NCBI RefSeq assembly: GCF_024256385.1 | Contig: NZ_JAMLFW010000001.1 | Location: forward strand, 4,402,001 to 4,466,000 | Source of the DNA: Anatilimnocola floriformis | Lineage (GTDB): Bacteria; Planctomycetota; Planctomycetia; Pirellulales; Pirellulaceae | Reading direction: 5' to 3' | Length of the DNA stretch: 64,000 bases | Part shown: one piece after another, positions 16,716 through 24,754 of the stretch | Layout: each line of letters starts with the position of its first letter | How positions within the stretch are numbered: the first letter of the stretch is position 1 | Program-made: the position numbers and the translations under genes | The notes under the pieces: model-generated | Databases searched by the model: none | The model's input: only the letters and a program-made list of their open reading frames with translations | What the model was told of the DNA's origin: nothing

Positions 16716-18476
16716 TTACTTGCGTTTCAGCGTGAAGCCCGAGTAGTGAAAGCCGGTTTCATCGTTAGTCATCATCGCGCCAGCAGGTGCGAAGTACTTG
16801 GCGATGACCGAAAACGGCGGCAGCGGATTGTCGTTCATGGCTTTCTCGAGCCGGCCGAAGAAGCGGTTGTTCTGCGACTGCCGCGAGAGGACACCTTTGG
16901 TGTCGTCCGACTGAGCCAGGTCATACAGCAGCTTCATGCCGGTTTCGGGCCGAGTGAATTGGAGCAAACCGGGTGTTTCGCCGCCGACCTGGCGGCGGAT
17001 CTTGCTGGCGATCAACTTGTAATCGAGTTCAGCGGCGAGCGACTTGCCCGGCATGCTGGCCGTGGTGATCGCGGCTTCGATGGCCTGCGAGCTGTCGGTC
17101 AGGATCAAGTAATCGCCCAGGACGCAGAAGCAGGGATCGGGGCGGCGAAAATTCGCGGGCTGGTCGCTGTTCGCCTCGGGCAATTTCATCGCGTAGTAGG
17201 TTTGATTGGCGAAGTTCTTTTTGACGAGGTTGTCGGCAAACTTCTCGCGCAGTTTTTCAAAGACTGGTTGAAATTCCTTGCCAGCCTTCAGTTTGATTCC
17301 CAGGATATTGGCCTGGCTATTGAGCTTGATCGGCTTTTCAACCCAGGCCGCGAGTGTGATGCGTCCGGCCAAATGAGCGAGAACTTCTTTTTCAAAGTCG
17401 AGGCCGATCGCATCTTGCACGCGTTGCTTGATCTCGGCTTCGGCGGCCCCTTCGAACTGCAGGCTGTTGTAGAGCTTCGCTCCTTTGTGATAGGTCTGGT
17501 CGAGATCCCAGTGCAGCGTGGTGTAGCTCATCGCGTCGTTGGGAACCCAGGCTTCGGGAGTGGTATCGCCGGCGCCCATTGCGAGCATTTCGACCACGCC
17601 GCCGCGCGGGCTTTCGAGCAGCAGATGGAAATGGGTCACGCTGTCGAATTCGCCGGAGGAAAAGAGCATGCTGCCGCCGAGGCCGTGAATGCCATCGAGT
17701 CCGAGCACCGGCAACAAGGCCAGGCCGGTGGTGGCGAAGGAATTGCCGCGGGCCGCGAGCTTGACCAGGGCGATGGGATCGGCGAAGTAAGTGAGTTGCG
17801 GCGGATCATCGAGCGAGCCTTGGCAACGGCTCATGATGGTGTTGAAGCGGTCGTTGTCGGCCAGCGACTTCCCACCTTTGCCGTTCCAGGCATTCAGGAC
17901 GAGTTGCATCACCGGCTTGCTCGAGGTGACGACGATGGTCCCGTCGCGTTCGAGTTGCACGGCCTGCGTATTGCCATTAGGTCCGGCATACGTCTGCACG
18001 TCGTAGCCGTCGAGCTTTTCCGTGGTCCTGGTGACGCGATTCTCTGCGGCGAAGGCTTCGCCCTTCTCGAGCAGCTTGCGCACCAATGGCATCCGGTCCT
18101 TCACATCCAAAATCACAACCAGGCCGGTCGGGCCATCGGGCACGGAGACAAAGGCGATGCAGATTTCGCCCTGCGGAATCGACAGAATTTGGTCGAGCGG
18201 CAGGCCGACGCGGTCTTCGATATTGCCCCACAGTTCCTGCAGGGCGGCGTAAAACTCCGAGACCAGCGGCTTGATTTGCTCGTCGGCTCCCATGCGGCCG
18301 AGGCTTGTTTCCCGAAAACGGGCGATCAGTTGCGGGGTGTCCTGAACGCGGAAATAGGCCAGCGTCTGTTCTGGCAGCAGTTTCGGCGCGACCGGCCGCT
18401 GAGCCCGGGCGGGTGAAATCAGTGAAAATGCTGTCAGAAGCAAAACTACAGACAGGCAGCGGAGTTGAATGAACAT
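16716..18476 (-). CDS. Secreted protein of unknown function, 586 aa
   Basis: The protein opens with a signal peptide (LSVVLLLTAFSLISPARAQ) and has no further membrane segment. The body is a mixed alpha/beta protein with several LVVILDVKDR- and TLAYFRVQDT-like strands; the lay-out recalls planctomycete secreted proteins related to DUF3352, in which a domain compares TLAYF/VLxVxD segments, but I cannot assign it firmly. The signal peptide decides the start. It is monocistronic, with its own terminator. The opposite strand is open for 631 codons, a shadow caused by codon bias. Confidence 0.7.
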   Translation of the reverse strand: MFIQLRCLSVVLLLTAFSLISPARAQRPVAPKLLPEQTLAYFRVQDTPQLIARFRETSLGRMGADEQIKPLVSEFYAALQELWGNIEDRVGLPLDQILSIPQGEICIAFVSVPDGPTGLVVILDVKDRMPLVRKLLEKGEAFAAENRVTRTTEKLDGYDVQTYAGPNGNTQAVQLERDGTIVVTSSKPVMQLVLNAWNGKGGKSLADNDRFNTIMSRCQGSLDDPPQLTYFADPIALVKLAARGNSFATTGLALLPVLGLDGIHGLGGSMLFSSGEFDSVTHFHLLLESPRGGVVEMLAMGAGDTTPEAWVPNDAMSYTTLHWDLDQTYHKGAKLYNSLQFEGAAEAEIKQRVQDAIGLDFEKEVLAHLAGRITLAAWVEKPIKLNSQANILGIKLKAGKEFQPVFEKLREKFADNLVKKNFANQTYYAMKLPEANSDQPANFRRPDPCFCVLGDYLILTDSSQAIEAAITTASMPGKSLAAELDYKLIASKIRRQVGGETPGLLQFTRPETGMKLLYDLAQSDDTKGVLSRQSQNNRFFGRLEKAMNDNPLPPFSVIAKYFAPAGAMMTNDETGFHYSGFTLKRK

Positions 18477-18740
18477 CGGGAGATTTCCAGAACAAAGGGA
18501 GGCCGCGCTCGAAACGCCCTTTCGAGATTGCGGGATATACCCTTTGTTCGGGCGCTTAGTTTCAGGCTGTTATTCCCGCGACACAGCGATAAAGTCTTGC
18601 CAATCGGAGCAAAAGGCAAGACAATAGAGCGAAGTCCGGGAGTTTGGCATCCTGCGTGCTTCTAGCCCGGCGGTCCCCAGGTTTTTTGGTCGATGTTGGA
18701 ACGAGGCTCCCTGCAAACCCGTTCCCCCTAGGAAGTTGTC

Positions 18741-19559
18741 ATGCTCAAGCAATTTCGTCGTACTGCTCTCGTGGTTGCAGGGGTCGCCGGCTCGTTCCTG
18801 ATCGTCGAAAGTGCCTCGGCACAGTTCAGCATGAGCGGCAACAGCACCTCGGCCAGCTCGTTCGGCTCGCGAACTTTGGGTGGCAGCACAAGCAGCAACC
18901 GCACGGGCCGCTCGACAGGAGCCTCGAACAGCGGTTCACTCAGTGGTCAGGGAGCTTCCGGCCAGAGTGGTGCCGGCACTGGCGCGTTGAGCGCTGGAGC
19001 TCCGACTGGCGAACGCTATGTCCGCGGCAATCGTAGTGGTGCCTTCGTGGGAGCAGACACCGGCGACGGGGCTGCGAATTCCTACAGCGGCATGGCCGGC
19101 GGCACGAATGGAGCCGGTGGAATGGGCGGCATGGGCAACATGATGCAAGCCTTCCGCCAGAACTCGCAAAATCAGAATCGCAATGGTGCTCAGCAGCAAC
19201 AGACGAAGCTGAAAGTTCGGGTTCCGATCCGCGTCGACAACATCGCCGCTCCCATTCTGACGACTACCTTTACTGGCCGAATGCAAACCCGTTATTCGAA
19301 CCTGCCGGCGCTGAAGGGTAAGGGGAATATTGAGCCTGTGCTGGAGGGAGATGTCCTGGTGCTGCGGGGCTCGGTTGAGTCGGCGGCGGACCGCCAGCTG
19401 GCTGAGGACCTGTTGTCATTGGAGCCGGGAGTGAACCAGGTGCGTAACGAGTTGGTGATTGGCCAACCGGCGTCTGCCCCCGTGCCGGTGAGCTTGGTTG
19501 TCCCTGCGACCGCTGCACCGTCGGCCCCCAAGATCGCGAGTCGGCCGTTGGAGCGCTAA
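18741..19559 (+). CDS. Secreted BON-domain protein
   Basis: A 272-aa protein with a signal peptide (VVAGVAGSFLIVESASAQ), a long Ser/Gly/Asn-rich low-complexity region (about residues 30-150, including MGGMGNMMQAF and QNQNRNGAQQQQ), and a C-terminal BON domain (about residues 180-245: GNIEPVLEGDVLVLRGSVESAADRQ and EPGVNQVRNEL). BON domains bind membranes or peptidoglycan-associated partners in the periplasm. The last 290 bp overlap the end of a convergent minus-strand gene. The BON fold in this frame makes this the more certain of the two reading frames there. Confidence 0.8.
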   Translation: MLKQFRRTALVVAGVAGSFLIVESASAQFSMSGNSTSASSFGSRTLGGSTSSNRTGRSTGASNSGSLSGQGASGQSGAGTGALSAGAPTGERYVRGNRSGAFVGADTGDGAANSYSGMAGGTNGAGGMGGMGNMMQAFRQNSQNQNRNGAQQQQTKLKVRVPIRVDNIAAPILTTTFTGRMQTRYSNLPALKGKGNIEPVLEGDVLVLRGSVESAADRQLAEDLLSLEPGVNQVRNELVIGQPASAPVPVSLVVPATAAPSAPKIASRPLER

Positions 19560-20490
19560 ACGAGCGCGTGGCCGAATGCTGCGGCAAGTGTGGCGCGACG
19601 TTGTTGGGCTGAATCAGGTTTGGCTGTGGCACGTTGGCTGGCAGCATATTCGGCGGCGGAACTGCCGACTGCGGCAGCTGCAGCCCGTTGGCTACTAGTT
19701 GATTCTCTTGCTGCCGCTCTTGGATCAGCCGTTCGGCGATACCGCGGGTGAGCTGAATCGAAGTAGTGCGAATATCTTCTTGCGGCTTGGGCTGCGTTGC
19801 GTGCGTGTAAAAGCTCGTCTGGGCGATTTCACCCGTCGCGCCTCGATCACGCAAATCATCGGGCGCTGCATAACTGGCCGGTGCCACGCGGTGATCGATG
19901 ATAAACGGCTGCACCGTATTCTGAGTTTGCGTGGAGTTCGCTGCCGGAGTCGTCGTGCCTGGCAGGACGTTGCGCGACTGCTCACCCATGATGACTTGGC
20001 CGTTGTTCGCGCTGAAAACGGGCAGCAGGCTGATTTCCATTTGCTGCCCGCCGACTGCATCCCACGGAATCCACACACTGTACGAAGCGCCTAGTTCAGC
20101 AGGGCTGAAGTGCGATGCCAGTTGCTGGCTGGTGAAAACGAACTTGCGATCAGGCTTGCGCTCGTTCCGTTGCACCGAGTCGTTGAAGCCATAGACCACG
20201 AGTTGCCCTTCGACGGGAACCGGCTGATCCTTGGCGTTGTAGAAATACAACCGGCCGCCAAAGCCGCGCATGCTCGGCTTGCCGGGCGTGTTGTACATCG
20301 CCGGCGCCCAGAGTGCGACGACGCGCGTCGGTACCTGGTATTGATCCTTCTTCTTATCCTTCGGATCGGGATTCCAAAGCTTTTTCCAGCTTTGGGTCAT
20401 CGACCAGCCTTCGGCGCTCGCGGGGATCGCACTGCAGACTTGCACGCCGAGGAGCACGGCGACCAACAGGTAGCGAAGTGTGTGTTTCAT
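19270..20490 (-). CDS. Secreted unknown protein with proline-rich C-terminus
   Basis: A 406-aa protein with a signal peptide (LLVAVLLGVQVCSAIPASAE). The first 170 residues form a conserved-looking domain (RVVALWAPAMYN, GFGGRLYFYNAKDQPVPVEGQLVVYGFND). The remainder is a disordered stretch rich in P, Q, S and A. It lies 46 bp downstream of the secretin and on the same strand, so it may belong to the secretion operon. The C-terminal 96 codons run antisense to the BON gene; in that frame relation the third codon bases of the BON gene fall on second positions here, which alone would give a P/A/S/G-rich product. Hence the tail may be read-through rather than selected sequence. ATG at 20490 is chosen over 20499 for its spacing from GGATGAG. 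Confidence 0.7.
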   Translation of the reverse strand: MKHTLRYLLVAVLLGVQVCSAIPASAEGWSMTQSWKKLWNPDPKDKKKDQYQVPTRVVALWAPAMYNTPGKPSMRGFGGRLYFYNAKDQPVPVEGQLVVYGFNDSVQRNERKPDRKFVFTSQQLASHFSPAELGASYSVWIPWDAVGGQQMEISLLPVFSANNGQVIMGEQSRNVLPGTTTPAANSTQTQNTVQPFIIDHRVAPASYAAPDDLRDRGATGEIAQTSFYTHATQPKPQEDIRTTSIQLTRGIAERLIQERQQENQLVANGLQLPQSAVPPPNMLPANVPQPNLIQPNNVAPHLPQHSATRSFSAPTADSRSWGPTVQRSQGQPSSPARGQTPVGQSPTRYAPGSLPAPMTTGPQPAGGPPPTQPSPAAPGHLPPAQAQYSPYPSAPAGSNNGFAFGQ

Positions 20491-20536
20491 GATTCTCATC
20501 CGTGAGCTGAAGCGTCCGTGAGCGGTTGACTGCTGC

Positions 20537-23500
20537 TTAGCGAGCGATGGGCGTGTACTGAGGATTCATTCCCTGCGGTGCGTACACTGCCGGTGCAACC
20601 TGATTTGGCTGCTGTTGATAATTCGCCGGCTGCGGACCAGGCGGTGGTTGCAGTTGCGGCTGAGGCCCGTACTGAACTTGTTGCGGCGGCTGTTGTTGAT
20701 AGGGCGAAACGAATTGCGGCGGCCCATTCGGCACTGGCGGCAAGGCTTGCAGCGGAGCGATCGGGCAGAGCCCGCCCGGCACGCCGGTAGACTGGTTCGG
20801 CTGCGGTTGCGGCTGAACTTGCACCGACCGCAGTAGATTACCGGGCGCGACGCGGTTCGTCTGATCAGGAGTGGCTGGCGGAGTCGGCACGTAGTTTTGC
20901 GGAGCGGCCGTTGGAATCGGCAGCGGCGCCGACCGTGGCTGCATCGGCAGCGGGGCCGGGTTGTAATTGGGATCACCCGGGAACTGCTGATTGTTTTGCG
21001 GGCCACGCGGTTGGACGTTCGGCCAGGCGTTGGGTGTCGTGCCCGGGGCAATCGACTCAGGCGCGATCAAGCCTTCCGGCGCCGGCGTTTCATCGGGATA
21101 GATCACCGGCGTTTGCAAGCCAGGATCGCCCGACGATGTGAAGTTCTGTGCTTGTCCATGAACGTTACCCACATCGGCCAGGCACCAGTGCAACCGTTCC
21201 GATTCCCGCATGTTCAGCCACGCGACGTGTTCGTCGGTCCGCATCACATACGGGGTCATGATGATCAGCAGTTCGGTACGTTCGATGTCGACCGAGTCAA
21301 AGCGGAACAAGCGGCCGAGAACCGGGATATCGCCCAGGTAAGGCACTCGGCGAGTCGTTTCGGTTTGGTTACGCGTGATGAGACCGCCGAGGATGACGGT
21401 CTGACCGCTGCGAGCACTCACCGTGGTTTGAGCGCGAGTCACATTGATGATCGGCTGACGAATAACCGTACCGGCCGCACTCACCGAGATCGCGATGCCT
21501 TCGGCTTCGGGGCCGAGGTCCGATTTCACGGCGTCGATTTCCATGACGATCATGCCGTCGGGGCTGGTCCGCGGCGTGACACCGAGGATCACACCGACGT
21601 CCTGGAACGTCGTTTGATTCTGAATGCCGAACTGGGTTTGGTTCGAGCTGGTGATGTAAGGCACTTGTTGACCAACTTGCACATAGGCCGGTTGGTTGTC
21701 GAGCGTTTGCACCTGCGGCCGGCTGAGCACTTGCATCCGCTGCGATTGCTGCAGAGCACGCACGAGCACGTTCACCGAATCGTTGCCGGCAGATAGCACG
21801 AGGCCACCGAAACCAGCCGACGCGTTCGTACGACCGACGCCCAGGTTCGAGATCGCTTGCGGCGCGACTTGGTTGCGTGTCGCCAGCGAGGCCGGGGTGT
21901 TGTCATTGCCGATACCGGCCTGGTTGAAGGGGAAGCCGATACGGTTCAAGCCGCCGACGCCAGCGACGCCGCGATCGAACAGCAGCGAGTCCTGCAAACC
22001 GAGTTCGACGCCGAACTCGTTGAGATCATTGAGGCTGACTTCGGCGAGCAGCACTTGAATGATGACCATGTTCGGCCGGCGATCGAGTTCTTCGACCACG
22101 CGGCGGATTTCATCAAAGTACCGCGGCGTTGCCGACACGATCAGGCTATTGCTGACCTGTTCCGGCACGACGATTACTTCCTTCTCAAGCGTTTGCGGCG
22201 CACTGTTCAGCGTCGGCGCGATTTGATTGAGCTGTTGCTGTTGCTGCCGGAGCTGCGTCAGCGAGTTGGCCACTTCGAGAGCTGGAGCATTTCGCAGGCG
22301 ATAGACCGTCGTGATCCGCTCGCGAATGTTGCCTTCGTCGAGCCGCACGAGGACTTTGTAAACGACATTCAAGTCGCCGGTCGAACCAGAAGCCACGATG
22401 CTGTTGGTGCGGACGTCGACCGAGAACCGCAGCGGCACGAGTGCACTATCGCCACCGCCCGTCGCGGTTTGCAGCAAGGCCTGCAAGCCTTGATTGCCGC
22501 CGCCACCTTGCGTGCCTGTTGCTTGACCGAAGAGCTGCCGGAGCAGGTCGGCGAGCTGCGTCGCGTCGCCGTTAACGATCGTATAGACCTTGATCTGAGC
22601 TTCGGTCGCGGGCAGCTCATCGAGCTGACGAATCAAGGCTTCGATCAAGTCCATGTTTTCCGGCGGGCCCGTCACGATGATCGAGTTGCCGCGCGGATCG
22701 GACGTGATCTGCATGTCAGAGAGCACACCGCTTTGCAGCGTATTGCCGCCGACCTGCAGCAACTGCAGGCTGCGGCCTTGAGTACCGCTGCCGCTATTCG
22801 CGCCTGGTGCAGGCCCCGATACAGCGCCGGGCCCTTGCGTAGCAGTATTGCCGCTGCGGCCACCTTCGCCTTGCAGAGCTTGTTGGATGACCGGCACCAA
22901 TTCGTCGGCCAGCGAATTGCGAAGCTTGACGATGCGGATCTGCCCATCTTTCGACGAGACAGCCCCATCCAACGATTCCAGCAGCTTGCCGACCTCCACC
23001 AGATCGCGCGGCGAGGCTTGCACGATGAGCGAATTCGTTCGTTCATCGGCGATGATGTTTACCCGCGTGCTCAGGCCAGTTCCCTGTCCAGTCGCCGCGC
23101 CTTGACCTTGGCCAGTCGTAGTCGGGTTGAACAATGCTTCGAGTTTCGTTTTGGCATCGGTCGAAAGTATCCGCTTGAGCGGGAACACCTTCAGTTCCGT
23201 GTCGCCATTGATCGGGCGATCGAGTTTCTCGATCAGCTCTTTCACGGCTGGCAAGTTTTCCTTGCGACCGATGAGGAGCAGAGCATTGGGCTTGATGAGC
23301 GAGACAATCGTCACACGACCTTGGCGGGCAGTGAAGATCGTATCGTAGACCTGCGTCAGCAAATCGTTGAGGGCCCGACCATCGACGTGCCGCAGGTGGA
23401 AGACTTCCACTTCGGGGCGCGTGACCTGGCTTTGCGTTTCGATTTGTTCGATCAGCTTCATCACGCGATCGACGTCGGCTTTGCGGCCAGTAACGACGAT

Positions 23501-24460
23501 CGTGTCGAGACCTTCGATGTATTCGATTTTGACGGGACCGATGCTGCCGAAGGCTTCCGGATCGTTCGGATCAATTTCCCCTTCGGCTGCAGGTGGCCCA
23601 GCGGGAGGCCCTGCTGGCGGAGCAGGCGGCGCGCCGGGTTGAAACAGCATCGAGACGAATTCGCCGATGTGCTGATGCTTGCCCGAGGCCGGACTCGTGG
23701 GCCGAGCTGCCGATTGCAAGTAAGTGAGCAAGTGCTGAACGGTATTGGGATCGGCCTTGTCGAGTGTAACGAGCCGCGAAGTTTCGCCGGGGCGAACGGC
23801 TGGGCGATCGAGCGTTTCGGCGAGCTTGCGCATGGATGGGGCGAGCTGCGAAGAAGCGGCGACCTTCACGGTCCCTTCGCCACGAGCCACGGCAACGTGA
23901 GCTTCACCACCCGTTGGCGTTTTGATTTGATAGCGGGCCGTTTCGATGTTATTGCCGTTGTTTTCGGCGACAAAACCGACGCGCCGCAGTTGCCCCTCGA
24001 ATTCCTTCCAGGAAATATTGCGGAGCGTGTGCAAATTGGGATCGGCGACTTCGGTCGATTTGCCCAGCTTGCCGGCGGCCAACTGTTCGGACAGCACTTG
24101 CTGAATGTCGGCGGGGCCAACTACCAACAGCTGGCTGGTGCGGGCATCGACGCTGATCCGCACATTGCGGCCAGCGAGCGAGCGTTTCAATTCCGCGGCT
24201 ACGGATTGCAGTTCCGCAGCGGGTACTGGATACGCTTTGAGTGTGCTTGCTGTTTGTTGCTGCAAACGCGCTGGTTGTTGCTGCGAGTACGCAGGTTGCT
24301 GCTGCGAGTACGCAGGCTGCAGGGGCGACAGTGCGCACAACGGCATCGTCGGGGCGAGCATCCACACCAGAGCCTTGAGCCAGGACCGGGCCTGACTGCG
24401 AAAGGACCTTTTGGCACGCAGGGCGCGCTCGCGTGAACTTGTGTTTCGAGAAGCAACCAT
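20537..24460 (-). CDS. gspD: Type II secretion-like outer membrane secretin
   Basis: A 1307-aa GspD/PulD-type secretin. After a basic N-terminus with one hydrophobic segment and a PAYSQQQ tandem repeat come about seven N-type modules, each marked by an NSLIV-like strand then a helix ending in LD (SQLLVVG, DTIVVTG, NALLLIG, NSLIVQA, NSIIVTG, NSIVASG, NSLIVSA). The secretin core (about residues 800-1080) has VLSRPQVQTLDNQPAYVQVG, the VILGVTPR stretch, TVILGGLI and VPYLGDIPVLGRLFR. The last 200 residues are a proline/glutamine-rich tail. Known GspD proteins have three or four N modules and 600-700 residues, so this one is unusually long. It forms the outer-membrane channel of the system encoded upstream. 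Confidence 0.93.
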   Translation of the reverse strand: MVASRNTSSRERALRAKRSFRSQARSWLKALVWMLAPTMPLCALSPLQPAYSQQQPAYSQQQPARLQQQTASTLKAYPVPAAELQSVAAELKRSLAGRNVRISVDARTSQLLVVGPADIQQVLSEQLAAGKLGKSTEVADPNLHTLRNISWKEFEGQLRRVGFVAENNGNNIETARYQIKTPTGGEAHVAVARGEGTVKVAASSQLAPSMRKLAETLDRPAVRPGETSRLVTLDKADPNTVQHLLTYLQSAARPTSPASGKHQHIGEFVSMLFQPGAPPAPPAGPPAGPPAAEGEIDPNDPEAFGSIGPVKIEYIEGLDTIVVTGRKADVDRVMKLIEQIETQSQVTRPEVEVFHLRHVDGRALNDLLTQVYDTIFTARQGRVTIVSLIKPNALLLIGRKENLPAVKELIEKLDRPINGDTELKVFPLKRILSTDAKTKLEALFNPTTTGQGQGAATGQGTGLSTRVNIIADERTNSLIVQASPRDLVEVGKLLESLDGAVSSKDGQIRIVKLRNSLADELVPVIQQALQGEGGRSGNTATQGPGAVSGPAPGANSGSGTQGRSLQLLQVGGNTLQSGVLSDMQITSDPRGNSIIVTGPPENMDLIEALIRQLDELPATEAQIKVYTIVNGDATQLADLLRQLFGQATGTQGGGGNQGLQALLQTATGGGDSALVPLRFSVDVRTNSIVASGSTGDLNVVYKVLVRLDEGNIRERITTVYRLRNAPALEVANSLTQLRQQQQQLNQIAPTLNSAPQTLEKEVIVVPEQVSNSLIVSATPRYFDEIRRVVEELDRRPNMVIIQVLLAEVSLNDLNEFGVELGLQDSLLFDRGVAGVGGLNRIGFPFNQAGIGNDNTPASLATRNQVAPQAISNLGVGRTNASAGFGGLVLSAGNDSVNVLVRALQQSQRMQVLSRPQVQTLDNQPAYVQVGQQVPYITSSNQTQFGIQNQTTFQDVGVILGVTPRTSPDGMIVMEIDAVKSDLGPEAEGIAISVSAAGTVIRQPIINVTRAQTTVSARSGQTVILGGLITRNQTETTRRVPYLGDIPVLGRLFRFDSVDIERTELLIIMTPYVMRTDEHVAWLNMRESERLHWCLADVGNVHGQAQNFTSSGDPGLQTPVIYPDETPAPEGLIAPESIAPGTTPNAWPNVQPRGPQNNQQFPGDPNYNPAPLPMQPRSAPLPIPTAAPQNYVPTPPATPDQTNRVAPGNLLRSVQVQPQPQPNQSTGVPGGLCPIAPLQALPPVPNGPPQFVSPYQQQPPQQVQYGPQPQLQPPPGPQPANYQQQPNQVAPAVYAPQGMNPQYTPIAR

Positions 24461-24754
24461 GGGGGGAGCATTCCGTGCTGGCGATCCAAAACCAACCGCG
24501 CCACGACAAGGCAGCGCGCACGCAGAATCGGAACATTCTGCTTGTTCGGAATAATCGGCATATCTTACCAGCGGCGTGAACCTATGTTGCCGAAATCGAG
24601 AATCTTCGCCGCGTGCGCCAAATCGTTATCAGGCAATACGTTAACGAAGCATTTATGCTTCGCCGCCAGCGTGCGGTTCGCGCGAAAGAGATGCGCCGCG
24701 AATGGCGGCCGCTTACCCAGATTGCTTAGTGTGTCGCGAATTTCTTCGCTGCGG
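24461..24754. other. Spacer between secretin and GspM-like gene
   Basis: No gene is recognised. It holds an 8-bp stem CGAAGCAT / ATGCTTCG at 24646-24663 without a T-run. The gap breaks the otherwise tight operon spacing, so the secretin may have its own promoter here. Confidence 0.3.

Noticed and set aside
16521-18416. 631-codon open frame on the plus strand
   Set aside because: It is antisense to the 586-aa signal-peptide protein; its product has no recognisable features and no signal, and it arises from GC-biased codon use.
21857-24436. 859-codon open frame on the plus strand
   Set aside because: Antisense to the secretin, which has clear domain motifs; the antisense product is not protein-like.
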